From contig CAYYUP010000022.1 of NCBI GenBank assembly GCA_964474905.1, forward strand, positions 1-64,000: a DNA stretch of 64,000 nucleotides. The letters run 5' to 3'. Both the position numbers and the translations under genes were made by a program. How positions within the stretch are numbered: position 1 is the first letter of the stretch; every line of letters begins with the position of its first letter. The notes under the pieces are model-generated. The model searched no databases. It was not told the origin of the DNA and saw only the letters and a list, made by a program, of their open reading frames with translations. This document shows, in pieces, positions 49,165-57,399 of the stretch. The stretch comes from JADJRG01 sp964474905 (lineage in GTDB: Bacteria > Myxococcota_A > Polyangia > Nannocystales > Nannocystaceae).

Positions 49165-49839
49165 TCAGCCGCGACGACGCCCGAGCCAGATCGCGTGCTT
49201 GCGGCCCCGATCCCGGCCGCGGTTGGCGACTGCGTGCACCGACGCCTTAAAACCAGCACGGCCAAGCACCCGCGAAAAGTCACCTCCATCAGAGAATGAC
49301 CAGACCGCGTGCACGCCCCCCTGACGCAGCGCACGGTGAGCACTACGCAGCCCTTCGACCCCGTAAAGGCGCCCGTTGTGGTCGTGGGCCAGGGGCTCCG
49401 GGCCGTTGTCGACATCGAGCAGGATCGCGTCAAATTCATCGCGTGCAGCTTCGATGCGATCGGCGACATCACCGGCAAAAACCGAGACTCGCGGATCCAT
49501 CAGCGGCCGCCCTGCGAGATCCGCGAGCGGTCCGCGGTTCCACTCGACCACTGCGGGCACCAGCTCGGCGACTTCGATCTGGGCGTCTGCGGGCAGGAGT
49601 TCGCAGGCCGCCGCCAGGGAGTAGCCCATGCCCAAGCCGCCGATCAAAACCCTAGGCCCGGGCCTTTGGCGCAGCGCTCCACAGCCGACCGTCGCCAACG
49701 CCCGCGCTGAACTATCGTCGCGGCTCGACATCAAATCCCAACCGCCGACAACGATCAGGTACTCGTGCCCCCGTCGACGGAGCAGGAGGCGCTCCCCGTC
49801 GGGTGCATCGGCCTCAGCAAGGGTCTCCCAGGGGCGCAT
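49165..49839 (-). CDS. Spermidine-synthase-like class I methyltransferase-fold protein
   Basis: 224 aa. SpeE-like Rossmann fold: RVLIGGLGMGYSL (the GGG-like nucleotide/SAM-binding loop), AQIEVAELVPAVVEWNR with the acidic residue at the end of strand 2, and DEFDAILLDVDNGPEP (the position of the polyamine-synthase DDxx). It lacks the N-terminal tetramer domain of true spermidine synthases (about 280-300 aa), and the GGGDG motif is GGLGMG, so polyamine synthesis is doubtful; a methyl- or aminopropyl-transferase relative is likelier. Minus-strand neighbours with 54 bp between it and the KAS III gene, so they may be co-transcribed. Confidence 0.78.
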   Translation of the reverse strand: MRPWETLAEADAPDGERLLLRRRGHEYLIVVGGWDLMSSRDDSSARALATVGCGALRQRPGPRVLIGGLGMGYSLAAACELLPADAQIEVAELVPAVVEWNRGPLADLAGRPLMDPRVSVFAGDVADRIEAARDEFDAILLDVDNGPEPLAHDHNGRLYGVEGLRSAHRALRQGGVHAVWSFSDGGDFSRVLGRAGFKASVHAVANRGRDRGRKHAIWLGRRRG

Positions 49840-49893
49840 CGCGGAGGTGTAACGCCCCGTCGACGATCCGACAAGGGCATGTCGCCACCGGGA

Positions 49894-51018
49894 TCAGACC
49901 CGACGCACGAGCACCGAGCCTATCGAGTAACCGGCGCCAAACGAGCAAATCACGCCGATATCACCACTTGTGAGACCGCTGCGGTGGAGATGGAAGGCGA
50001 TGATCGAGCCCGCGGAGCTGGTATTGGCGTAGGTATCGAGGATCGTCGGCGCCTCGTCGTCGCTCGCCGCCCGACCGAGAACTCGCTTTGAGATCAGCTT
50101 GTTCATATTCAGGTTCGCCTGGTGCAGCCACATCCGGCGGACCGAATCGACGGCGATACCGGCGTCGGCAAGGTGGCCGGAGATGAGCTCGGAGACCATC
50201 GGCACCACCTCGCGAAATACCTTGCGACCCTGCTGGTAGAAAAGCTTGTCGGCCTCACCCTGGGTCTCGGGGTGGGTGCGGTTGAGGAAGCCGCGGTTAT
50301 TGCGGATGTTGTTGGAGAAGCGGGTACGCAGCCGTGTATCGAGCACTTCGAAGGCGCCCTCCGCCCGCGAATCCTCGGCTCGCTCGACGATGATCGCCGT
50401 GCACGCGTCGCCGAAGATGAAGTGCGAATCGCGATCGCGGAAGTTAAGGTGGCCCGTGCAGATCTCTGGGTTGACGACCAGCACCGAACGCGCAGATCCG
50501 CCACGGATCGCGTTGACGGCCGCCTGGATACCAAAGGTCGCCGAGGAGCAAGCCATGTTCATATCGACCGCAAAACCGTCGATGCCGAGCGCTGCCTGGA
50601 CCTCGATCGCGATCGCCGGGTAGGAGCGCTGGTGGTTGGAGCAGGCGGCGAGCACCGCGTCGATGTCGGCGACTGTCTTGCCGGCCTGGTCAAGGGCCTC
50701 TTTGGCGGCGCTGATCGCCATCTCGCACTGCAGCGAGTGCTGATCGTCGCCGCGCTCGGGGATCCGCGGGCACATGATTTCGGGGTTTAGGATGCCCCGC
50801 TTCTCCATTACGAAGCGCTTGCGGATACCCGAGGCCTTGACGATAAATTCGACCCCAGAGGGCTGCAGCGCCTCGCGCCTGCCGGCTTGGATCTCATCCT
50901 CGTACTGCGCATTGTAGAGTTCAACATAACGGTTGAACGCCGCCACCAGCTCCTCGTTGGAGATGGATTCTGTCGGGGTGTAAAGCCCAGTGCCGCTGAT
51001 GTGGATGGGTATCATCAA
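49894..51018 (-). CDS. 3-oxoacyl-ACP synthase III (FabH-like)
   Basis: 374-aa thiolase-fold condensing enzyme. The Cys-His-Asn triad is visible: NMACSSATFG (Cys157), WLHQANLNMNKLI (His) and ANTSSAGSI (Asn). FabH starts fatty-acid chains from acyl-CoA and malonyl-ACP. This protein is longer than E. coli FabH (317 aa), with an insertion (RYVELYNAQYEDEI and KRGILNPEIMCPRIPERGDD) found in FabH-like enzymes that use longer acyl-CoAs or feed beta-oxidation products into synthesis. No acc, fabD or fabF gene is adjacent. Branched or medium-chain starter use is inference. Confidence 0.88.
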   Translation of the reverse strand: MMIPIHISGTGLYTPTESISNEELVAAFNRYVELYNAQYEDEIQAGRREALQPSGVEFIVKASGIRKRFVMEKRGILNPEIMCPRIPERGDDQHSLQCEMAISAAKEALDQAGKTVADIDAVLAACSNHQRSYPAIAIEVQAALGIDGFAVDMNMACSSATFGIQAAVNAIRGGSARSVLVVNPEICTGHLNFRDRDSHFIFGDACTAIIVERAEDSRAEGAFEVLDTRLRTRFSNNIRNNRGFLNRTHPETQGEADKLFYQQGRKVFREVVPMVSELISGHLADAGIAVDSVRRMWLHQANLNMNKLISKRVLGRAASDDEAPTILDTYANTSSAGSIIAFHLHRSGLTSGDIGVICSFGAGYSIGSVLVRRV

Positions 51019-51181
51019 TGTCTCGGTCGGAGTGAAAATAGCGCGAAGGGTCGCCGAGTATGCCCCGTATCGCGCGCTATCTCAACGACAGGGGCTGGCT
51101 GGGGCGTGGGCTGCCGGGCCGAGGCGTGAGGATCCCCAGGCATCGACGAACGACAACGCCGTGGTAGGGTCCGCCCGGATC
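51019..51181. promoter_or_regulatory. Divergent promoter region, KAS III and hypothetical gene
   Basis: 163 bp between divergent starts, GC-rich, without recognised sites. Confidence 0.35.
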
Positions 51182-51523
51182 ATGGCCTTCGAAATTGAAC
51201 AGCGGGAGGCTCGTCGCCTCCTCGACGGCATCGAGCTCGGATCGATGCCCACCGCCGACGTCGCCCGCCTCATCGAGCTCGCGGACCCAGTCTGGGTCTA
51301 CTTGGTGTTCACCTGGCTGCGCACGCGCTACGCCAAACACGCGGCCGCCAGCGGCGTGATCGGTCGCATCGTCGAGATCAGCCAGCGCTACCCGATCGTC
51401 GCTCGCATGATGAAAGAGGGTCAGCCCGACTCCCTCGTCGAGTGGTTCGAGAGTACCTACGAGTACCGCGAACTCGACGCGGATGCGTTCGTCCAGATCG
51501 TCATCGAGAAGTTCGAGAGCTGA
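51182..51523 (+). CDS. Small hypothetical protein
   Basis: 113 aa from ATG 51182. The frame is open to 50990 but those 64 codons are antisense to the KAS III start. Mostly helical and charged: MAFEIEQREARRLLDGIELG, PVWVYLVFTWLRTRYAKHAA, IVEISQRYPIVARMMKEG, VIEKFES. No signal or transmembrane segment. Such short helical proteins with regular acidic/basic heptads may be protein-binding domains. I cannot assign a family. Confidence 0.62.
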   Translation: MAFEIEQREARRLLDGIELGSMPTADVARLIELADPVWVYLVFTWLRTRYAKHAAASGVIGRIVEISQRYPIVARMMKEGQPDSLVEWFESTYEYRELDADAFVQIVIEKFES

Positions 51524-51824
51524 CGCAGATCTCCGCTCGTCATCGACAGGTTCACGGCGAACGTAGATCTCCGCTCGTGACGAGCCCATGCATCAACGCC
51601 CGCGCCTCGCCGAATCGAGCCCCTCTGCGCGTGATCGCCGTGCACGCGATCTGCGCGTGACGATGCGGTTTTCCTCCTCAATCCTGCTCCCAGCGGCCTT
51701 CTATCGCCTTTGGGAGGTATTTGCCGAAGCTCCTCTCAAAACTTTTCAGAAAAAAAGACGAGCCCCTGTAATCGCCGAGCCACTCGGGTTTCTTACCGAC
51801 ATAACGCCCCGCAAGGAGTCCCGC
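51524..51824. other. Intergenic region with short direct repeats
   Basis: 301 bp before the Cys-rich lipoprotein gene. AGATCTCCGCTCGT occurs twice (51527-51540 and 51565-51578). AAGGAGT near 51813 serves as ribosome binding site of the next gene. No gene recognised; the in-frame extension back to 51588 has no signal-peptide sense. Confidence 0.5.
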
Positions 51825-53249
51825 ATGACGATGAGCTCGATCCAAAAGTTCCTCCGTACCACCCACCTAGGCCTCGCTGCCCTCGTCGCCGGAGCCCTGC
51901 TCGTCGGCGGCGGCTGTCACATCGAACTCCCCCACGACAGCGAAGGCGACAGTGGCGAGTGGCCCGATGATCCCGACGACAACTGCTTCGACGAGTACGC
52001 GCAATGTGTCGACGCCGGCATCGCCGTCGAGATCTGCGAGGATTTCCTCTTTGAGTGCAAGGGCGACGAGCCCGACGAGCCCGGCGAGCCCTGGTGCGAG
52101 GACCCACAGGATCCCGACTGTCAGCCGCCTCCGCCTCCCGAGGATTGCAAAGACGAGTACCAATGGTGCGTCGAAGACGGCAACCCGGTCGAACTCTGCG
52201 AAGAGATCCTCTGGCAGTGCGAAGAGCCGCCCGGCTGCGAAGACCCCAACGATCCCAACTGCCAGCCGCCGCCTCCCCACGAGGACTGCGAAGAGGAGTA
52301 CCTCTGCTGCATCGACGAGGGCATTCCCGTCGAGGAGTGCGAAGAGCTTCTCTGGCAGTGCGAAGAGCCGCCGCCGCCTCCCCCCCACGAGAATTGCGAG
52401 GAGGAGTACCTCTGCTGCATCGACGAGGGCAATCCCGTCGAGGAGTGCGAAGAGCAGTTCGCGCTTTGCGACGAGCCGCAACCCTGTGACGATCTCGACG
52501 ATCCCAACTGCCAGCCGCCCCCCGAGGGTTGCGAAGACGAGTTCTTCCAGTGCCTCGACGAGGGCAACCCGCCCGAGCTCTGCGAGGAGATCCTCTGGCA
52601 ATGCGAAGAGCCGCCGGTCTGCGACGATCCCAACGATCCCGACTGCCAGCCGCCGCCCCCCGAGGGTTGCGAAGACGAGTTCTTCCAGTGCCTCGACGAG
52701 GGCAACCCGCCCGAGCTCTGCGAGGAGATCCTCTGGCAATGCGAAGAGCCGCCGGTCTGCGACGATCCCAACGATCCCGACTGCCAGCCGCCGCCCCCCG
52801 AGGGTTGCGAAGACGAGTTCTTCCAGTGCCTCGACGAGGGCAACCCGCCCGAGCTCTGCGAGGAGATCCTCTGGCAATGCGAAGAGCCGCCGCCCTGCGA
52901 AGACCCCAACGATCCCGACTGCCAGCCGCCGCCCTGCGAAGAGGAGTACTTCCAGTGCCTCGACGAGGGCAACCCGCCCGAGCTTTGCGACGAGATCCTC
53001 TGGCAATGCGAGGAGCCGCCGCCCTGCGACGATCCCAACGATCCCGAGTGCCAGCCCGACGAGTGCGAGCTCGGCTACCAGGAGTGCATCGAGGGCAACG
53101 AGGATCCGCAGGTCTGCGAGACTCAGTACGACGAGTGCATCGGCTTTCCGCCCGATGAGATCTGCTTCGTCGAGTTTGACGACTGCCTGATGAACAACGA
53201 GGACCCGCAGTTCTGCGAAGAGCAGTTCGATATCTGCCTCGCTCCCTGA
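51825..53249 (+). CDS. Lipoprotein with ten Cys-rich C-x6-C-x9-C-x6-C repeats
   Basis: 474 aa from ATG 51825, chosen because AAGGAGT lies six bases upstream and a lipoprotein signal follows, ending in LVGGGC (Cys31). Ten tandem units follow, each about 30-50 residues, with four cysteines in the pattern C-x6-C-x8/9-C-x6-C, for example CEDEFFQC...LCEEILWQC. The units are joined by Pro/Asp-rich linkers (EDPNDPDCQPPPP). Units 5 to 7 are nearly identical at DNA level (147-bp period), showing recent duplication. The pairs are spaced to fold as two-helix disulfide hairpins (inference). Very acidic; may bind metal or act as a surface spacer. A strong terminator follows. Confidence 0.82.
   Translation: MTMSSIQKFLRTTHLGLAALVAGALLVGGGCHIELPHDSEGDSGEWPDDPDDNCFDEYAQCVDAGIAVEICEDFLFECKGDEPDEPGEPWCEDPQDPDCQPPPPPEDCKDEYQWCVEDGNPVELCEEILWQCEEPPGCEDPNDPNCQPPPPHEDCEEEYLCCIDEGIPVEECEELLWQCEEPPPPPPHENCEEEYLCCIDEGNPVEECEEQFALCDEPQPCDDLDDPNCQPPPEGCEDEFFQCLDEGNPPELCEEILWQCEEPPVCDDPNDPDCQPPPPEGCEDEFFQCLDEGNPPELCEEILWQCEEPPVCDDPNDPDCQPPPPEGCEDEFFQCLDEGNPPELCEEILWQCEEPPPCEDPNDPDCQPPPCEEEYFQCLDEGNPPELCDEILWQCEEPPPCDDPNDPECQPDECELGYQECIEGNEDPQVCETQYDECIGFPPDEICFVEFDDCLMNNEDPQFCEEQFDICLAP
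52526..52960. repeat. About 147-bp in-frame coding repeats of the Cys-rich lipoprotein
   Basis: Three near-identical units of about 144-147 bp begin near 52529, 52670 and 52808. They encode repeats 5, 6 and 7 of the lipoprotein and account for long open frames seen on the other strand and in other frames. Confidence 0.85.
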
Positions 53250-53275
53250 GCTGAGACCGGTCGATAGATCGACGA

Positions 53276-53313
53276 GGGCCCCGCCGACGAGAGTCGTGCG
53301 GGGCCCGTTTTTT
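53276..53313 (+). terminator. Intrinsic terminator after the Cys-rich lipoprotein
   Basis: GGGCCCCGC (53276-53284) pairs with GCGGGGCCC (53298-53306); the loop contains a small inner CGAC/GTCG stem. GTTTTTT follows at 53307-53313. It lies 27 bp after the stop codon and is the clearest terminator in the window. On the minus strand no T run follows. Confidence 0.9.
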
Positions 53314-53330
53314 GGTTGTCGGCGAGTCGG

Positions 53331-53915
53331 CTAGTCCTCGATGTCCTCGTGCTTCTCGACCTTGATCTCGATCCGGCGCTCGCCGTCGCCGTCCTCGATC
53401 TGAACATCGATCTCGCCCTCGACTCCGTCCGCCTGCAAAGCCTCGATGATCTGGGCCTTGGCCTCCTCGGGCGTCGCCTCTTCGTCGATCTCGAGAACCA
53501 TCGGCGCGGGCCCGCTACCGGGCTCCAACGCCACGACCTCGATCTGAGCGTCCGCGAGCACGGGAAAGTCGGTCTTGAGCTGGCTGATGATCGCCCCAGA
53601 GTCCGGTAGACCGACGCCCCAAAGCTCGATCTCGAGGCCCGCCGAGTCATTGCCCTCGCCTTGCCCGCTCTCCATTCGAACCATCGCCGCGCTGACGTTT
53701 TGCACCTTGCCCTCGACGCTCTGGCTGATCGCCTGCACCTGCGCAGGCGCCAGATCGGGGACACCGCTGATCTGTATTTTGATACCGGCGGCGCTCTCAA
53801 GCTCAGCCGAGCGGGCGATCGAGCTGGTACTGCTCTGGCAAGCGCCCAGGCTAAGCGCACAAAGGAGGGCCAAGGGGCTAAGGGTACGCATCCATGATTG
53901 AGTCATCGTCGTCAT
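53331..53915 (-). CDS. Small lipoprotein related to the ECF-partner protein
   Basis: 194-aa lipoprotein with lipobox ALSLGAC (Cys26). The mature part has two beta/alpha units: GLEIELWGVGLPDSGAIISQL, and later AKAQIIEALQADGVEG, DVQIEDGDGERRIEIKVE. These match in order and spacing the units of the 48254-49120 protein (VRIDVWG...; AILEELTAQGFRG...VEVEDTNGQRKIKISLEEE), so I regard them as paralogous domains. The ligand is unknown. Perhaps the lipoprotein is a signal source or decoy for the sensor (inference). Convergent with the Cys-rich lipoprotein gene; its own promoter should lie between 53916 and 53971. Confidence 0.75.
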   Translation of the reverse strand: MTTMTQSWMRTLSPLALLCALSLGACQSSTSSIARSAELESAAGIKIQISGVPDLAPAQVQAISQSVEGKVQNVSAAMVRMESGQGEGNDSAGLEIELWGVGLPDSGAIISQLKTDFPVLADAQIEVVALEPGSGPAPMVLEIDEEATPEEAKAQIIEALQADGVEGEIDVQIEDGDGERRIEIKVEKHEDIED

Positions 53916-53971
53916 CTCCTGCCCTCATTACGGAGTCGCTCCGCGTTGGTGACAGAAAAAGTCGGGCGCTC

Positions 53972-55897
53972 CTAGCGATAGGCCTTTGCCTGCAGCGTAA
54001 AGAGGTGGGCATAACTACCGTCGGCTGCCATTAGCTGCTCGTGGGAGCCCTCTTCGAGGATTCGGCCGCGGTCGAGAACGACGATATGATCGGCCATGCG
54101 AACGGTCGAGAAACGGTGCGAGATCACGATCGCCATACGGTCGCGGGTCAGTCCGCGCACGTGCTCGAAGACCTGGGCCTCCGCTGCAGCGTCCATCGCC
54201 GCGGTCGGCTCGTCGAGCACCAGGATGTCGGCGCCCTCCCGCATAAAGGCCCGGGAGAGCGCGATTTTCTGCCACTGACCGCCAGAGAGCTCGCGCCCGT
54301 CCTTAAACCAGCGGCCGAGTTGGGTTTGATAGGCCTGCGGCATGGCATCGATAAAGGTATCCGCCATGCCCTGCCGAGCCGCCTCGCGCCACCGGGGCGC
54401 CTCATCAAAATGCTCGACATCACCGGCGCCGATATTCTCACCGACCAGCAACTGGTAGCGCGCGAAGTCCTGGAAGATCACGCCAACCCGCTTGCGCAAC
54501 GCGGACTCCTGCCAGCTGTCGAGCTCGCGCCCGTCGAGCAAAATCCGCCCGGTGCTCGGCCGGTAGAGCCTTGTCAGCAGCTTGATGAGCGTGGTTTTAC
54601 CGGAGCCGTTCTCGCCGACGAGCGCCAGCGTCTGGCCCGGGCGCAGATGAAAGGTCACGGCCTCGAGGGCCGGCTCGCTGGCACCCGGATAGGTGAACGA
54701 AACCCCCTCAAAACGCACACCATCGCCTGGTTTGGGCCCCTGCATAGCCTCGCCCAGGGGCTGCGAAACCTCTTGGCCGAGGTACTCGTAGAGCGTCGAG
54801 ACGTAGAGGTTATCCTCGTACATGCCGCTGATCGACGAGAGGCTCGCGGCGACCGCCGACTGCCCCTGGCGAAAGAGCAGCAAGTACATCGTCATCGCCC
54901 CCAAGGTGATAAGCCCCTGCACCGCCGACACCGCGACCCAGGCGTAGGCGGCGTAGTAGACCGCCGAGCCGATGAGACCGAGCACATAGCCCCAAAATCC
55001 GCGCCGCAGGGTTAGGCGGCGATCCTCGGCAAAAATCTTGGTGAAGATCGACCGGTAGCGGTCGAGCAAGAGCGGCCCAAGCTGGTAGAGCTTGACCTCC
55101 TTGGCGTAGTCCTCGCGGGCGAGAACTGTCTCTAAGTACATCTGCATCCGGGTCTCGGGCGAGCGCCAACGAAAGAGGCGAAAGGCGTCCCCAGAGAATT
55201 TTGTCTCGACAAAAAAGGAGGGCAGACCGGCGAGCAGCAGTACCAGCGCAGCCCAGGGCGAAAAGCTCGCGAGAAGGATCGCGAACGAGACCAACGAGAT
55301 GCCGTTTTGGACCAGCCCAAAGGTCTTGGTAACCAGGCTAAGCGGCCGCGTCGACGCCTCTCTGCGGGCCCGGGTGAGCTTGTCGTAGAACTCGGAATCC
55401 TCGAAATTGACGAGGTCCAGGGTCAGCGCCTTCTCCAAGATCATGACGTTGACACGCTGGCCGAGCAGCGCCCGCAGGAGCGAGCGACAGACGGAGATGC
55501 CGCGCTGCGCCGCCACCAATACCAGCACCAAACCGGCCTCGATCGCCACCCAGTGGAGCGCGGGCCAGACATCGTCGCTGCCGCTCGCCGCAGCGTCGAC
55601 CACCGCATCGACGATCCAGCGACCGACGTAGGCTGTCAGCGCCGGCACCACCCCCGAGAGCACCGTCAGGATCGCGAGCAATACCGTCAACCAGCGGCTC
55701 GTCGACCAGACCAGGCCGATGGCCCGGCGGCTGTAGCGAAAGACCCCGAAGAACGCCCGCAGATCGAGCTTGCCTTCGTGCGTCGCGTGAGTCTGTCTTT
55801 GCCATGGAGAGCGGCGCACGATCGCACGCGTTGGAACGCCAAACAACAACAACAACAACAACAACAACGCCCCGGCGAAGCGATCCCGATCGCGCAT
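53972..55897 (-). CDS. ABC exporter, fused permease and ATPase
   Basis: 641-aa half-transporter (homodimer expected). The N-terminal permease has five to six transmembrane helices (WLTVLLAILTVLSGVVPAL and onward). The ATPase has Walker A GENGSGKTT (about residue 430), signature LSGGQWQKIALSRA, Walker B ILVLDEPTAAMD and the H-loop SHRFS. Lipid, peptide or drug export are typical for this type. ATG 55897 gives a run of eight leucines coded by a TTG microsatellite, and only 22 bp would remain to the divergent gene; a GTG at 55819 (615 aa) would move the microsatellite into the leader. I list the longer form but doubt it. Confidence 0.88.
   Translation of the reverse strand: MRDRDRFAGALLLLLLLLFGVPTRAIVRRSPWQRQTHATHEGKLDLRAFFGVFRYSRRAIGLVWSTSRWLTVLLAILTVLSGVVPALTAYVGRWIVDAVVDAAASGSDDVWPALHWVAIEAGLVLVLVAAQRGISVCRSLLRALLGQRVNVMILEKALTLDLVNFEDSEFYDKLTRARREASTRPLSLVTKTFGLVQNGISLVSFAILLASFSPWAALVLLLAGLPSFFVETKFSGDAFRLFRWRSPETRMQMYLETVLAREDYAKEVKLYQLGPLLLDRYRSIFTKIFAEDRRLTLRRGFWGYVLGLIGSAVYYAAYAWVAVSAVQGLITLGAMTMYLLLFRQGQSAVAASLSSISGMYEDNLYVSTLYEYLGQEVSQPLGEAMQGPKPGDGVRFEGVSFTYPGASEPALEAVTFHLRPGQTLALVGENGSGKTTLIKLLTRLYRPSTGRILLDGRELDSWQESALRKRVGVIFQDFARYQLLVGENIGAGDVEHFDEAPRWREAARQGMADTFIDAMPQAYQTQLGRWFKDGRELSGGQWQKIALSRAFMREGADILVLDEPTAAMDAAAEAQVFEHVRGLTRDRMAIVISHRFSTVRMADHIVVLDRGRILEEGSHEQLMAADGSYAHLFTLQAKAYR
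55842..55868. repeat. (AAC)9 microsatellite at the start of the ABC transporter gene
   Basis: Nine perfect AAC units. On the minus strand they are TTG codons: leucines or potential starts at the very beginning of the transporter gene. Slippage would change the number of leucines or, with a GTG start at 55819, the leader spacing. Confidence 0.95.
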
Positions 55898-55919
55898 CGA
55901 TGGTTGCTACGCTGTCGTA

Positions 55920-57321
55920 ATGGATAGATTTATACCCCTAGCATGTGCCCTTTTCGCGGGCCTCGCGGCAACAGCGGCCCACGCTGCGACCCTGCCCGAT
56001 CACGATCCGATCCGCATCTTAGTGGTCGGCGACGCTGTCAATCCGCACAATCTCGGCCCCGATGAACTCACCGAGCCCCCCGATCTTCGCGCTGCATTGG
56101 CAGCCCCGGGCAGCGGTATCAACCTCGACGGTGGCGATTCTGCGGTGATTTTGGTCGACTCCCAGTGCATCGACGAGGCGCTCTCCCTGCTCGAGGAGCC
56201 CACCGACATCGACGTCGTCGTCTACTTCGCCCATAAATCGGCGAGGCGCTGCGACCAGAGCGACGGCCAGGTCGATCTGACCTCAGCCTTCGCCGACCAC
56301 CTCAACGCCGGTCGCGGTATCGTCGTCTTTCATCACGGGATCTACACCGCTGGCGGCAAGGGACCGATCCTCCAGCTGCTCGGCGCGAGCGCCAGCAGCA
56401 TCGCCTGGAACACCCAGACAGGTCAGCGCCTGATCGCCACCGCAGCCCAGCATTTTGTCGCCGATTACAACGTCGATTACGATCAGATGGTCGACTACGG
56501 AGATCCACAAAACGGCGTCGAAATGGCCTCCTACGGATCGTTTGTCATCAATCCCGACGAGCGTTATCCGGCACTCAACGTGCTCACCGAAGCGAACGAG
56601 GATCGCACGATTCTCTTCGCCAGCGATTACCAGGGCGGCGGCTCCAGCCAGCACGTTCTCGGCTACGATCTCCAGCGCCCAGGCTGGGGCGGACACGTGA
56701 TCTTCTTGCAACCCGGTGAGTACCAGCCGTTGATCCTCGACCTCGAGGACAGGCCCTTTCAGATCCTCGCCAACGCGGTGATCTACGCCGCCGATGCGAT
56801 CCAGGGCGGCGATACAACCAGCAGCACAGGCTCGACCGACGGCAGCAGCACCACCGACGGCACAAGCGATGGTTCGACCACCGACGGGACTAGCGATAGC
56901 GAGTCATCGTCGACTGCTGGGACTGCCGGGACTGCCGGGACTGCCGGGACTGCCGGGACTGCCGGGACTGCCGGGACTGCCGNNNNNNNNNNNNNNNNNN
57001 NNNNNNNNNNNNNNNNNNNNNNNNNNNNNNNNNNNNNNNNNNNNNNNNNNNNNNNNNNNNNNNNNNNNNNNNNNNNNNNNNNGGACTACGGACGGCACAA
57101 CAAATACGGCCTCGGCGACCAACGGCACGGACTCTGAGAGCTCCGGGGACAGCGATGGACCGGCGACCGGCGGCAGCGAGACCGCGGGCGATGCGGGCGA
57201 TGATCTCGACGGCTCGGGCTGTGCATGTCGCAGCGACAAGGGCGAGGCGCCTGCGCCACTGCTGCTCTTGCTCGCGGCACTCGGCATTCGCCGCCGACCC
57301 AGGCGTCCGGCAAACTGTTGA
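55920..57321 (+). CDS. ThuA-like exported protein with MYXO-CTERM tail, interrupted by gap 3
   Basis: N-terminal signal (LACALFAGLAATAAHA). Residues about 30-290 look like a ThuA-type (glutamine-amidotransferase-like) flavodoxin fold: IRILVVGDAVNPHN, VVVYFAHKSA, DHLNAGRGIVVFHHG, and a late GWGGHVIFLQPGEY. No catalytic Cys is obvious. A Ser/Thr/Asp/Gly linker leads into a (Gly-Thr-Ala)n repeat coded by the 9-bp unit ACTGCCGGG, which runs into 100 N (56983-57082). After the gap the frame continues only if the true gap length is a multiple of three: TTDGTTNT, then GCACRSDKG, a hydrophobic helix (APLLLLLAALGI) and RRRPRRPANC, a MYXO-CTERM tail. It is therefore one gene, not the two truncated readings. 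Confidence 0.8.
56912..56982. repeat. 9-bp tandem repeat beside gap 3
   Basis: About eight copies of ACTGCCGGG, coding (Thr-Ala-Gly)n. The run is interrupted by the 100-N gap, which presumably hides more units. Confidence 0.92.
56983..57082. other. Assembly gap (100 N) inside a gene
   Basis: Placeholder run of exactly 100 N inside the ThuA-like protein gene. Confidence 0.98.
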
Positions 57322-57338
57322 CCCGACAGTGCGTCGAC

Positions 57339-57364
57339 AGCTCTGGCCCGCGAAGGCCAGAGCT
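57339..57364. terminator. Perfect 10-bp hairpin between convergent genes
   Basis: AGCTCTGGCC and GGCCAGAGCT flank a CGCGAA loop 18 bp after the ThuA-like stop and 36 bp from the end of the convergent lipoprotein gene. Good stem, but no T run on either strand; it may still end transcription in both directions. Confidence 0.6.
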
Positions 57365-57399
57365 AGACGACGACGGCGGCTCTGCGCCTGCGGGAATTG

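Noticed and set aside
49165..49839. True spermidine synthase (speE)
   Set aside because: Too short, N-terminal domain missing, and glycine and aspartate motifs altered; called only as family-like.
43123..51018. Secondary-metabolite cluster around the P450 and KAS III
   Set aside because: No PKS, NRPS, terpene or RiPP core genes are nearby; the two genes are 6 kb apart with unrelated genes between.
52526..52960. Regular direct repeats resembling a CRISPR array
   Set aside because: Units are about 147 bp, contiguous and in-frame coding, without spacers or cas genes.
52121..53038. Long minus-strand and alternate-frame open frames over the Cys-rich repeats
   Set aside because: They follow the repeat period, have low-complexity Gly/Ser/Gln products and lie opposite a lipoprotein with a good signal and ribosome binding site.
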